A stretch of DNA of 64,000 nt, taken from the NCBI GenBank assembly GCA_025353105.1, contig JANXRG010000072.1, positions 1-64,000 of the forward strand, written 5' to 3'. The position numbers were made by a program, and so were the translations under genes. Below, piece by piece: positions 36,000 to 44,581 of the stretch (positions are counted from its first letter, which is position 1; each line of letters opens with the position of its first letter). The stretch comes from Verrucomicrobiota bacterium. GTDB taxonomy: Bacteria > Verrucomicrobiota > Verrucomicrobiia > Chthoniobacterales > SZAS-18. The notes beneath the pieces were generated by a model. The model made no database searches. It was not told the origin of the DNA and was given only the letters and a program-made list of their open reading frames with translations.

Positions 36000-36989
36000 T
36001 CAGCTCTGCTTCCTTTTCGCGGGCACCGCCTTGCGCGGTGCGGGCGTCGGCGCGGGCGCCGCGGTGTCGGCGGGATAATCCTTCGTCGTGGGGTAAATGA
36101 TGCGCCACGGCTGGCGCTTCAACGTGTCGGTCAGCTGCTCGGCATTGGTCGCAGTTTGGTTGAGCTTCGGCTGCAGGCCCGTGAGGAGGCGCTCCAAGCG
36201 TTCGCTGGCCGTCCGGATGTTCGCGAGTGTTTTTTGCAGCGCGTTGTCCTTGCTGAGCTGATCCATCGCGTCGCGCGCCTTCTTCAACGCCTGGGTCAGC
36301 GGACCATCCTCAGACGCGAGTCGCTCGGTCAGGACGCGGACATTTTCCAGGGCCACGCCCAGCGAGCCTTCCTTGCTGCTGATCGAGGCCATGTTTTCAC
36401 CGACCCGCCGGATGTTCGAAATGCTCGCCTGCAGGTCCGAGCCCTGCCCGAAAAATCCATTGAGCGTGCCGATGGTGACCTTCAAATCCTTGAGGGTGGC
36501 TTCGGCGGCGGCCGCCACCGGCTCGAGCGTCTTGATGGCCTTCGCGGCCACCGAACTGACATCGAGCTGCCGCTCGCCAATGAACGTGCTGCCACGCTCG
36601 GCGAGACCGGATTCCTCGTTGCCCTGCACGAAATCGATCATCATTTCCGCGAGCAATCCGTTGGCGCCCATGCGAGCCACGGCGTCGCGGTAGACCTTGG
36701 CGCTCCGGTCCACGCGGATCTTCACGAGCACCTCGAAGTCGGGATGTTGCGTCGGCCGAATCGCCTTCGGCACGGGCGACTCGATCGCCAGCACCTGGCC
36801 AATCTTCCGACCGCCCAGGTTCACCGACGCACCCGGCTTCAACCCACCGGCATTGTCAAAGAATACCTCGAATTCCTTCAGCGAACGGAACAGGCCCGGC
36901 GCGGTGAGAAAGAGCACCACGCCCAGCAGCAGGCCAAACGTGGCGACAAAAAAGACGCCGGTGCGGATTTCGGAGCGCTCGAATTTCAT
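36000..36989 (-). CDS. mlaD: MlaD-like MCE domain protein
   Basis: 329 residues. One N-terminal membrane helix (GVFFVATFGLLLGVVLFLTA), an MCE domain (FFDNAGGLKPGASVNLGGRK, then GQVLAIE, about 40-140), then a long helical region and a Pro/Lys-rich tail (about 300-329). MlaD forms a periplasmic hexamer that passes phospholipids between membranes with the MlaFE ATPase-permease. The gene order mlaE-mlaF-mlaD is as expected. mlaB and mlaC are not present here. The C-terminal extension is longer than in E. coli MlaD (183 residues). Confidence 0.88.
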   Translation of the reverse strand: MKFERSEIRTGVFFVATFGLLLGVVLFLTAPGLFRSLKEFEVFFDNAGGLKPGASVNLGGRKIGQVLAIESPVPKAIRPTQHPDFEVLVKIRVDRSAKVYRDAVARMGANGLLAEMMIDFVQGNEESGLAERGSTFIGERQLDVSSVAAKAIKTLEPVAAAAEATLKDLKVTIGTLNGFFGQGSDLQASISNIRRVGENMASISSKEGSLGVALENVRVLTERLASEDGPLTQALKKARDAMDQLSKDNALQKTLANIRTASERLERLLTGLQPKLNQTATNAEQLTDTLKRQPWRIIYPTTKDYPADTAAPAPTPAPRKAVPAKRKQS

Positions 36990-37007
36990 GGAAAACGATG
37001 GAGGCGG

Positions 37008-37835
37008 CTAAGTTCGTTCGTGGGCGGCTTCGCCGATCGGACCTTGCGTGCTGCCGGAGACAAACTGGGCGACGACTTCGTTGTCGGAATTCCGGAATTT
37101 CTCGGGCGTATCGTCGGCGATGATCTTGCCTTGATACAGCATTACCATGCGCGTGGCGATGCGGAAGGCGCTTTCCATTTCGTGGGTGACGATGATCGCC
37201 GAGGACTTCGTCCGCGCACTGGTGTCGATGATCAATTCGTCAATCACGGAACTTGTCACCGGATCGAGGCCCGCGCTGGGCTCATCGTAAAGGATCAGCT
37301 CGGGTTCAAGCATCAGCGCGCGGGCCAGACCGATCCGTTTCCGCATGCCGCCACTCAGCTCGGAGGGCATCTTGTCCTCCGACCCGCTCATGTCCACGGC
37401 GGCGAGGCGCGCGCGGATCAATTCGTCGATTTCCGCGGTCGATTTTTCAGTCAGCTCCTCCAGCGGCAACGCGAGGTTGTCGCGCACGTTGAGCGAACTG
37501 ATGAGGGCGGAATATTGATACACCATGCCGAGCCGCGCACGCATCGCGTTCAATTGCCGGCGACTGAGCCGCGCAATATCGGTGCCGGCAAAGAGCACGC
37601 GGCCCGAGGTCGGCTTCAGGATTCCAATGACCAGGCGCAGCAGCGTGCTCTTGCCGCCACCCGATTGCCCCATCACGACGAGGCGGTCGCCTCGGTCGAC
37701 GGTAAAACTGATGCCGTCGAGCACCGTCTTCGAGCCGAAGCGTAGCACCACCTCCTCAATCTGCACGAGCGGTCGATCGTCGTCCGGCGCTGCGTCGCGT
37801 CGCGTCGCGCTGGGGGAAGGGGAAGCGGCGGCCAT
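37008..37835 (-). CDS. mlaF: MlaF-like phospholipid ABC transporter ATPase
   Basis: 275 residues. Walker A MGQSGGGKSTLLR, Q-loop VYQYSALISSLNV, signature ELSGGMRKRIGLARAL, Walker B LILYDEPSAGLDP, and H-loop VTHEM are all present. The first 20 residues are Ser/Ala/Pro rich and variable. It energises retrograde lipid transport with MlaE, whose gene ends six bases upstream. Confidence 0.92.
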   Translation of the reverse strand: MAAASPSPSATRRDAAPDDDRPLVQIEEVVLRFGSKTVLDGISFTVDRGDRLVVMGQSGGGKSTLLRLVIGILKPTSGRVLFAGTDIARLSRRQLNAMRARLGMVYQYSALISSLNVRDNLALPLEELTEKSTAEIDELIRARLAAVDMSGSEDKMPSELSGGMRKRIGLARALMLEPELILYDEPSAGLDPVTSSVIDELIIDTSARTKSSAIIVTHEMESAFRIATRMVMLYQGKIIADDTPEKFRNSDNEVVAQFVSGSTQGPIGEAAHERT

Positions 37836-37841
37836 CGGACG

Positions 37842-38639
37842 TCAATTATTCAGCACATTGACCTGCAGCATATTCAAGAACGTATCGACGCCGATGACCG
37901 TCGTGATGGTCAGCACGACGCTCCGGGTCGTCGCATTACCCACGCCGGCCGCACCGCCCTTGACCGTGAGCCCGCTGTAGCACGCGATCAGGCCGATGAT
38001 GACGCCAAAGAGGAGACTCTTCGCCATGCCGAGCACCACATCCTTGAGGATGAGCGCGTCCATGACGAGGTCGAGAAAGTTCTCGCCGCTGATGTTAAAC
38101 GAGATCTGGCAAATCATGTAGGTGCCGAAGAGGGCCGCGAGATTCGACATCACCACCAGAGCCGGCATGAGGAGAACGAGAGCGGTGAGGCGAGGCGCGA
38201 CCAGGAACCGGAGGGGGCCGAGACCCATCGCCTCAATGGCCTCGACCTCCTCGGAGACGGTCATCGTGCCAAGCTCCGCCGTGAAGGCCGCGCCGATCCG
38301 CGCGGCGAGAATGATGCCCGTCATCAATGGTCCGAGTTCGCGCCAGAACGCAATCGTGATCAAGCCCGGCACCAGTCGCTCGGTGCCAAAGGTGCGGAGT
38401 TGATACCCGGTGAGAAGCGCCATCGTCAGACCCAGAAAAAACGACACCATGCAAACGAGCGGAACCGACCCCAGCCCGGCCCGCTCACCCTGTTCGAAAA
38501 ATACGCTGCGCCGGAACGGCAGCCGCCCGCGCGAAATGTGGTCGCCCATTTCCGCGACCATGTCGATCAGCAACCAAATCAGGCTGCTGACGGTCTGCAG
38601 GAACGTGCGTACGTAATGCCCGATCGCGCCGATCACCAC
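37842..38639 (-). CDS. mlaE: MlaE-like permease
   Basis: 265 residues, MlaE/YrbE family with about five to six membrane helices. Seen: VPLVCMVSFFLGLTMALLTG, FWRELGPLMTGIILAARIGA, and ELGTMTVSEEVEAIEAMGL, the conserved coupling helix that contacts the ATPase. It is the first gene of the mla unit. The gap between it and the PII gene (38640-38921) holds the divergent promoters. Confidence 0.92.
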   Translation of the reverse strand: MVIGAIGHYVRTFLQTVSSLIWLLIDMVAEMGDHISRGRLPFRRSVFFEQGERAGLGSVPLVCMVSFFLGLTMALLTGYQLRTFGTERLVPGLITIAFWRELGPLMTGIILAARIGAAFTAELGTMTVSEEVEAIEAMGLGPLRFLVAPRLTALVLLMPALVVMSNLAALFGTYMICQISFNISGENFLDLVMDALILKDVVLGMAKSLLFGVIIGLIACYSGLTVKGGAAGVGNATTRSVVLTITTVIGVDTFLNMLQVNVLNN

Positions 38640-38795
38640 GCGTCCTCCCGATCAAAAGTTAGCCAGTGTCGATTCACGATTCGCCAAGTGCGTGCGCAAA
38701 GTGGGACAAGATGCGCATGTTCTGCCCGTCCGACAAGGCGACACTTCGACCGAAAACCGCCTGATGACGTGGAACCCGGCCCACTTGAGCGAGTG

Positions 38796-38811
38796 TGGCA
38801 TGACCGGTGCT
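38796..38811 (+). promoter_or_regulatory. Candidate sigma-54 promoter upstream of the PII gene
   Basis: TGGCATGACCGGTGCT matches the sigma-54 consensus TGGCACGRNNNTTGCW at 14 of 16 positions, including the essential GG (-24) and GC (-12) at the right spacing. The inferred transcription start near 38823 lies about 100 bases before the GTG start codon. PII genes are classic sigma-54 targets, which raises the plausibility. Confidence 0.5.
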
Positions 38812-38921
38812 AAACGTCCCACCGTGCGAATTGCGGCGACGCGGGTCGGTCGGTTTCCAGGGGATATTCGATGGCTCCGCGTCGCCCATGGATCCATCGC
38901 ATCTTATTGGATTTGATTATC

Positions 38922-39251
38922 GTGAAAAAACTTGAGGCCATCATCAAGCCATTCAAGCTGGAGGAGGTGAAGGAAGCATTGCGGGAGCTTGGCATCGAGG
39001 GCATCACGGTGGGCGAGGTGAAAGGATACCAGCCGACGGACGGCACCCGAAGCGGCACCGGGCATCTGTCGGACCTCCACCCCAAATTCAAGATCGAGGT
39101 CGTGATTCCCGAAAGCATGCTGGATCGCGCCGTGCGCTCGGTGTCGGCCGCGGCGCGCACCGGCTTGGCTGGCGACGGCAAGGTGTTCGTCAGCTCGATC
39201 GAACAGGTGATCCGGATCCGGACGGAGGAAACGGGCTACGCGGCGATTTGA
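38922..39251 (+). CDS. PII-like nitrogen regulatory protein with altered T-loop
   Basis: 109 residues, GlnB/GlnK fold. Seen: KKLEAIIKPFKLEEVKEALR, GITVGEVKG, the B-loop TGLAGDGKVFV and the C-loop QVIRIRTEETG, so ATP binding is intact. The T-loop reads GYQPTDGTRSGTGHLSDLHP instead of the usual GRQKGHTELYRGAEYxVDFLP. It is three residues shorter and lacks Tyr51, the uridylylation site. The GTG at 38922 gives the standard MKKLEAI start; an upstream ATG (38871) would add a non-conserved leader. It is followed by pepA, not amtB. It may signal by ligand binding alone (inferred). Confidence 0.85.
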   Translation: MKKLEAIIKPFKLEEVKEALRELGIEGITVGEVKGYQPTDGTRSGTGHLSDLHPKFKIEVVIPESMLDRAVRSVSAAARTGLAGDGKVFVSSIEQVIRIRTEETGYAAI

Positions 39252-39304
39252 GGACCGCGGTCGGGCGCATTGCCAAGCCGCGCGGAGCAGGCTAGGAAAC
39301 GGGC

Positions 39305-40711
39305 ATGAAACTCACCGTCGCTTCGACCCCCGCGAAACCTCAACTGCCCACGGTTCATTTTTTCACGAAGGAAGAGCGCAAGCAGCTTCCTCATCCCCTA
39401 ACGGAGGCGGAATTTTCGCTGATCCCAAGTTCCCTGCTCCCGCTCCATGAGTCGAACGCGCTTTGCGTCGGCTTGGGGACGGCGGCAAAGGTGACCGGCA
39501 ATACCGTCCGACAGGCCGCAGCTGCCGCCGCAAAATTCCTCCGTAAGAACGGCCACGCGGACTATTCGCTCCATCTCGGTAAACACGCCGGGTTCGCGGG
39601 CGAGGCCACCGAGGGCGTGGTCGTCGGCAGTTATCAATTTGAGCAGTACAAGACCGCGGACAAGCGGACGCCCGCACCGGAACGCGTGACGCTCGTCGTC
39701 CCGGCGGATCAAATCCCGGGCGCGGCTGCGCGCGCGCGGCGCGGCCTGGTCATCGGCGAAGCTTGCAACCGCGCCCGGGAGATCGCCAACCAACCGCCCA
39801 ACGTTTTCTATCCGCAAATCCTCGCGGAGACCGCGGCGGCCATCGCCAAGGAACACAAACTCGGGCTCACCGTGCTCGACGAAAAGGCGTTGCGTAAAGG
39901 CGGCTTCGGCGGACTGCTCGCGGTCGGCGGCGCCAGCGCGCATCCCCCCCGGCTCGTCGTGCTGCGCTACCAGGGTGGCCGCAAAGGTGACGCCCCCATC
40001 GCACTCGTTGGCAAGGCCGTCACGTTCGACAGCGGCGGCATTTCGATCAAGCCGTCGCTCGGCATGGAGGAAATGGTTTTCGACAAGTGCGGGGGCTGCG
40101 CCGTGTTGGGCGCGATGGCGGGCCTCGCCACGCTCAAGCTCAAACTCAACGTCGTCGGCATCATCGCGAGCGCCGAGAATCTCTTGAGCGGCGAATCGTA
40201 CCGGCCCGGCGACATCGTCACGGTTTATGACGGCAAGCACATCGAGATCAACAACACCGACGCCGAGGGTCGCGTCATCCTCGCCGACGCGCTGGGCTAC
40301 GCCGTGAAGGATGTGAAGGCCTCGCAAATCATCGACCTCGCCACGCTGACCGGCGCGGTGGTAGTCGCGCTCGGCGACCACGTGGCCGGCTTGTGGACCG
40401 CGTCGAAGAACATGCGCACCGGCCTGCTCGACGCCGCCGAAAAGGCGGGCGAAAAATTCTGGCACATGCCGCTCTTCCCGGAATACGAGGAACAAATCCG
40501 CAGCCAGATCGCGCTCGTAAAGAACAGCAGCGGACGGCCGGGCGGCGCGAACACCGCGGCCGCGTTCCTCAAGACCTTTGTCGGCGACACGCCGTGGGCT
40601 CACCTCGACATCGCGGGCACGGCAGCCACCGACAAGGACAGCGCGACACTCGCGCGCGGTGCCACCGGCTTCGGCGTGCGCACGCTGCTCGAGTATCTGA
40701 GCGCAATCTGA
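39305..40711 (+). CDS. pepA: Leucyl aminopeptidase (M17)
   Basis: 468 residues, M17 family. Seen: the catalytic domain begins around NQPPNVFYP; GKAVTFDSGGISIKP carries the metal Lys/Asp pair; the signature NNTDAEGRVILADAL holds the remaining metal ligands and the catalytic Arg; ATLTGAVVVALG follows. It is a two-metal hexameric exopeptidase, and members can double as DNA-binding regulators. It lies 53 bases after the PII gene on the same strand. Confidence 0.93.
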   Translation: MKLTVASTPAKPQLPTVHFFTKEERKQLPHPLTEAEFSLIPSSLLPLHESNALCVGLGTAAKVTGNTVRQAAAAAAKFLRKNGHADYSLHLGKHAGFAGEATEGVVVGSYQFEQYKTADKRTPAPERVTLVVPADQIPGAAARARRGLVIGEACNRAREIANQPPNVFYPQILAETAAAIAKEHKLGLTVLDEKALRKGGFGGLLAVGGASAHPPRLVVLRYQGGRKGDAPIALVGKAVTFDSGGISIKPSLGMEEMVFDKCGGCAVLGAMAGLATLKLKLNVVGIIASAENLLSGESYRPGDIVTVYDGKHIEINNTDAEGRVILADALGYAVKDVKASQIIDLATLTGAVVVALGDHVAGLWTASKNMRTGLLDAAEKAGEKFWHMPLFPEYEEQIRSQIALVKNSSGRPGGANTAAAFLKTFVGDTPWAHLDIAGTAATDKDSATLARGATGFGVRTLLEYLSAI

Positions 40712-40726
40712 TTGCAGACCGCGGGG

Positions 40727-40840
40727 GCAACCACGAATTTTGCACGACTGAACACCAATTTATCTGGACCGGGTGACTCCGACCCTCGCAGTCGCTTTCC
40801 CAAATTGATTCGGGTAAATTCGTGTCTCATTCGTGGTTGC
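40727..40840. repeat. Inverted repeat spanning the gap before chrA
   Basis: GCAACCACGAAT (40727-40738) and ATTCGTGGTTGC (40829-40840) are perfect 12-bp inverted copies about 90 bases apart; both extend with runs of G and C. The interior is AT-richer and repeats ATTCGTG-like words (ATTCGTGTCTCATTCGTGG at 40819-40836). The chrA GTG start (40833) is inside the right arm. Confidence 0.6.
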
Positions 40841-42134
40841 TCCCCCTTCCCGTCCGACCTTCACCGAGGCGCTGCGCTTCTGGTTGAAGCTTGGATTCAT
40901 CAGCTTTGGCGGACCGACCGGCCAAATCGCGTTGATGCATTCCGAGCTCGTCGAGCGACGGAAATGGATCGATGAGGGTCGCTTCCTGCACGCGCTGAAT
41001 TACTGCATGCTGCTGCCCGGCCCCGAGGCGACCCAACTCGCGACGTACATTGGCTGGCTCATGCACCGCACGGCGGGCGGGATCGCGGCAGGAACGCTGT
41101 TTGTGCTTCCGTCCGTCTTCATCCTTTGGGGTCTGAGCTGGGTCTATTTGAGCCTGGGCACCGTGCCTTGGATCGCCGCGGCCTTTTACGGTCTGCAGAT
41201 CGCGGTAATGGCGGTGGTCGCGCAGGCCGTGATCCGAATCGGCCAGAAGGTGCTGAAAAATGCGGCGATGTGGATCCTGGCCGCCGCCGCGTTCGTTGCC
41301 TTGTTCGTCGTGCACGCGCCGTTTCCGATCATCGTGCTCAGTGCGGGTGTCATCGGCTTCGCTGGCGGAAAACTCCAACCCGATCTCTTCGCGATCATCC
41401 AGGGACATGGAGGAAAGACGGACGTCGACTCGAGCACGGACTTCCATTTCGTCACGCCGTTGCCAGGTTGGGCCCGCTCGTTGAGGGTGCTGCTCCTCGG
41501 CCTCGCCGTCTGGTTCGCCCCGGTGATCGGCGTAGGTTGGTGGCTGGGACGCGATCACGCCGCGTTCCAGATGGGCATCTTTTTCAGCAAGGCCGCCTGC
41601 GTGACGTTTGGAGGCGCGTACGCCGTCCTGCCGTATGTCGCGCAGCAGGCGGTGGAACGCTTTGAATGGCTTTCCGCCGACCAGATGCTGGTGGGTCTCG
41701 GACTCGCCGAGTCGACGCCCGGGCCGCTGATCATGGTGCTTCAGTTCGTCGGTTTTGCCGGGGGCTGGCAACACCCGGGCGGATTGAGCGCCCTCGGCGC
41801 AGCGACCCTGGGCGCGGCGATCACGACGTGGTGCACGTTTGTCCCGTGCTTCATCTGGATTTTTCTCGGCGGCCCGTCCGTCGAACGATTGCGCGGCAAC
41901 GTGCAGCTTTCCGCCGCGCTCTCGGCAATCACCGCCGCGGTGGTCGGGGTAATTCTCAATCTCGCAATCTGGTTTGGCTGGCACATTTTGCATCCGGCTC
42001 CGGATCGCTGGGACGGTTTCGCCCTGGTCATCGGCCTGCTGGCCTTTGCCGGTTTGCAGTGGCAAAAGTGGAACGTCATTTACACGATCCTCGCGTGCGC
42101 CGCCCTGGGCATGGCCTGGCGTCAGTGGGGGTAA
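40833..42134 (+). CDS. chrA: Chromate efflux transporter ChrA (two-domain type)
   Basis: 433 residues, about ten to twelve membrane helices. Two homologous CHR halves are visible: the first opens LRFWLKLGFISFGGPTGQIA, then LLPGPEATQLATYIGWL; the second has FFSKAACVTFGGAYAVLPYV and GLAESTPGPLIMVLQFVGF. This is the long-chain ChrA that exports chromate. The GTG at 40833 gives the expected start. The gene follows pepA within a 121-base inverted-repeat gap; no chrB is adjacent. Confidence 0.9.
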   Translation: MVAPPSRPTFTEALRFWLKLGFISFGGPTGQIALMHSELVERRKWIDEGRFLHALNYCMLLPGPEATQLATYIGWLMHRTAGGIAAGTLFVLPSVFILWGLSWVYLSLGTVPWIAAAFYGLQIAVMAVVAQAVIRIGQKVLKNAAMWILAAAAFVALFVVHAPFPIIVLSAGVIGFAGGKLQPDLFAIIQGHGGKTDVDSSTDFHFVTPLPGWARSLRVLLLGLAVWFAPVIGVGWWLGRDHAAFQMGIFFSKAACVTFGGAYAVLPYVAQQAVERFEWLSADQMLVGLGLAESTPGPLIMVLQFVGFAGGWQHPGGLSALGAATLGAAITTWCTFVPCFIWIFLGGPSVERLRGNVQLSAALSAITAAVVGVILNLAIWFGWHILHPAPDRWDGFALVIGLLAFAGLQWQKWNVIYTILACAALGMAWRQWG

Positions 42135-42211
42135 CCCGACTTCGCACCCCGCGGCTGGTCGCCATGAAAGATGCGTTGGCACACGGCGCGTGACTTTGGC
42201 ATTCTGCGGCC

Positions 42212-43423
42212 ATGAGTGACGGCCTCCCCCCGCGTCGGCTTCCCCTCAGCGGTTTGCGCGTGATCGAAATGGGCCAGTTGATCGCTGGTCCCTTCGCGGG
42301 CAAAACGTTCGGCGAATTCGGCGCGGAGATCATCAAGATCGAACCGCCGGGCGTTGGCGATCCGCTCCGGCGCTGGCGCGAAATGGACGGTGACACCTCG
42401 CTTTGGTGGCACGTCCAGTCCCGTAACAAGAAGTCCGTCACGCTCGATCTCAAGCAGCCGGAGGGACAGGAAATCGTCCGGCGGCTCGTGCGCGACGCGG
42501 ATATTCTGATCGAGAACTTCCGCCCGGGTACGCTCGAGAAATGGAATCTTGGCTACGAAGCGCTGTCCGCCATCAATCCCGGACTCATCCTGGTGCGCAT
42601 CTCCGGCTTCGGCCAAACGGGGCCATACCGCGATCGGCCAGGCTTTGGCGTCATCGGTGAATCCATGGGCGGTCTTCGCTATCTCACCGCCGAGCCCGGC
42701 CGCCCGCCCGTGCGGGTCGGCGTCAGCCTCGGGGATTCGCTCGGCGCCTTGTACGCCGTGATCGGGGCGTTGGTTGCGCTGCGGGATCGCGCCCAAAACG
42801 GCGGGCGCGGCCAAGTCGTTGACGTCGCGCTCTACGAGTCAGTCTTCGCGATCATGGAAAGCCTGTTGCCGGAATACGACGTGCGCGGGCTCGTTCGGCA
42901 GCCCGGCGGTGGCGCGCTGCCCGGCATCACGCCCTCGAACAGCTACCCCTGCCGCGAAGGTCGCTACGTCCTCATCGCCGGAAATGGCGACAGCATTTTC
43001 AAGCGATTGATGCGGGCCATTGGGCGGGCTGATCTCGCCGATGATCCGCGGTTCGAGCATAACGACGGGCGGACCGCCCATGCGACCTTCCTCGATGAGG
43101 CCATCGGCGCGTGGACCCGCGAACGCCCACTGGAAGAGGTCCTGGCCATGCTCGAGCGCGCCGAGGTGCCCGCGGGAAAGGTTTTTACCGTGGCCGACAT
43201 CGCGAGCGATCCGCATTACGCGGCCCGCGGCATGATCGAGGCCATCACCCTGCCCGGCGGAGGATCGCTCCGGGTCCCGGGCATCGTCCCAAAGTTGAGC
43301 GACACCCCCGGCCGCGTCGGCGGGCCGGGACCGGCACTTGGACAGCACACGGACGAAATTCTCGCCCGGCTTGGTTTCGACGAGTCGGCCCGCGCCGATC
43401 TCCAATCGCGAAATGTCATCTAA
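42212..43423 (+). CDS. CaiB/BaiF family CoA-transferase (family III)
   Basis: 403 residues. Seen: LSGLRVIEMGQLIAGPFAGK, VTLDLKQPEGQEIVRRLV, ISGFGQTGPYRDRPGFGVIG, and the catalytic Asp region VGVSLGDSLGALYA with VVDVALYESVF. It moves CoA between carboxylic acids through an aspartyl intermediate. Followed 21 bases later by a binding-protein gene of an ABC importer, so the unit may import and CoA-activate an organic acid (inferred). Confidence 0.88.
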   Translation: MSDGLPPRRLPLSGLRVIEMGQLIAGPFAGKTFGEFGAEIIKIEPPGVGDPLRRWREMDGDTSLWWHVQSRNKKSVTLDLKQPEGQEIVRRLVRDADILIENFRPGTLEKWNLGYEALSAINPGLILVRISGFGQTGPYRDRPGFGVIGESMGGLRYLTAEPGRPPVRVGVSLGDSLGALYAVIGALVALRDRAQNGGRGQVVDVALYESVFAIMESLLPEYDVRGLVRQPGGGALPGITPSNSYPCREGRYVLIAGNGDSIFKRLMRAIGRADLADDPRFEHNDGRTAHATFLDEAIGAWTRERPLEEVLAMLERAEVPAGKVFTVADIASDPHYAARGMIEAITLPGGGSLRVPGIVPKLSDTPGRVGGPGPALGQHTDEILARLGFDESARADLQSRNVI

Positions 43424-43444
43424 CCCCTCCGCTCCCCTCACCTC

Positions 43445-44470
43445 ATGAAAAAATATCTCCTCCTTGTCTCTTTCCTGGCTCTCGCGCCGGGCCGACCGCT
43501 TGGCGCGCAAGCGCAAAGCATACCTCTCGAATCCCCAAAGGTGCGGCTCGCCGTGGGCGGCAAAAACAGTCTTTTTTACCTGCCGCTCACCGTCACGGAA
43601 AAGCTCGGATACTTTAAGGACGAGGGACTGGACGTCGAGTTCTTCGACCTGGGCGGCGGCTCGAAGGCCCTGCAGGCACTGGTCGGTGGCAGCGCCGACG
43701 TGACCTCGGGCGGCTACGAACACACCATCCAAATGCGCGCCAAGGGCGTGCCGATCACCGCGTTCGTTGTGCAAGGCGCGCACACGGATATCGCCATCGG
43801 CATCATCAAGGGAAAGATTCCGGACTACCGGTCACCCAAGGACCTGAAGGGCAAAAAGATCGGGGTGTCGTCACCCGGCTCGAGCACGCATCTGACCCTC
43901 AATACCCTGCTCGCCCGCGACGGCTTGAAACCGGAGGACGTGTCGGTGATTGGCGTGGGTCTGACCGGCGCCGCGGTGGCGGCGGTCCGCTCCGGTGATC
44001 TCGATGCGATTTCGAACGTCGATCCCGTGATGACCATTCTCGAGACCGCCGGCGATGTAAAAATCATTGCCGATGCGCGCACGACGGAGGGATCCAAGGC
44101 CATCTTCGGCGGGGATTATGTCGCCGCGTCGCTCTACACGACCGAAGACTACATCCGCAAGAATCCGCGGACCGTGCAGGCGCTGACAAACGCGATGGTG
44201 CGCGGCCTGAAGTGGATCCAAACCGCGACGAACGCCGAAGTCGCAAAGCTGGTGCCCGAACTTTCGGGCGGTGAAGCGGCGATTTTCGAGACCGCAATCG
44301 CCAAGGTAAGACCCACGTTGTCGCCCGACGGGCGCCTCCCGGCCGGCGCAGCGGAAATCGGCTTCGCCACGCTCGCGCTCTTCGATCCGCAGGTGAAGGA
44401 AATGAAAATCGACCTCGCGAAAACGTTCGACGATCGATTCGTGAACGAAGCGAACAAGCGCTCGAAATGA
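43445..44470 (+). CDS. ABC transporter substrate-binding protein (SsuA/TauA/NMT1-like), copy 1
   Basis: 341 residues with a signal peptide (about 1-24, ending PLGAQA). The mature protein is the NMT1/SsuA family: VRLAVGGKNSLFYLPLTVTE, LGYFKDEGLDVEFFDLGGGS, KALQALVGGSADVTSGGYEH and DAISNVDPVMTILE. The same blocks recur in the next gene, so the two are recent tandem paralogs. The family covers sulfonates, taurine, nitrate and thiamine precursors; the ligand is not known here. Confidence 0.87.
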   Translation: MKKYLLLVSFLALAPGRPLGAQAQSIPLESPKVRLAVGGKNSLFYLPLTVTEKLGYFKDEGLDVEFFDLGGGSKALQALVGGSADVTSGGYEHTIQMRAKGVPITAFVVQGAHTDIAIGIIKGKIPDYRSPKDLKGKKIGVSSPGSSTHLTLNTLLARDGLKPEDVSVIGVGLTGAAVAAVRSGDLDAISNVDPVMTILETAGDVKIIADARTTEGSKAIFGGDYVAASLYTTEDYIRKNPRTVQALTNAMVRGLKWIQTATNAEVAKLVPELSGGEAAIFETAIAKVRPTLSPDGRLPAGAAEIGFATLALFDPQVKEMKIDLAKTFDDRFVNEANKRSK

Positions 44471-44581
44471 GGACATGCCGATTGCCCAAGCCGCCGAAAT
44501 TCGACATTCTCGTCCCCAACGTCCCCTCCGCTGATCCAGCATCCGCCACGCTTGAACCCGCCGCCCATCCCCCAAAATACC

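Noticed and set aside
40711-40832. CRISPR-like or phage-attachment reading of the repeated ATTCGTG words before chrA
   Set aside because: There is a single inverted pair and short word repeats, not regularly spaced identical repeats; no cas genes or integrase nearby.
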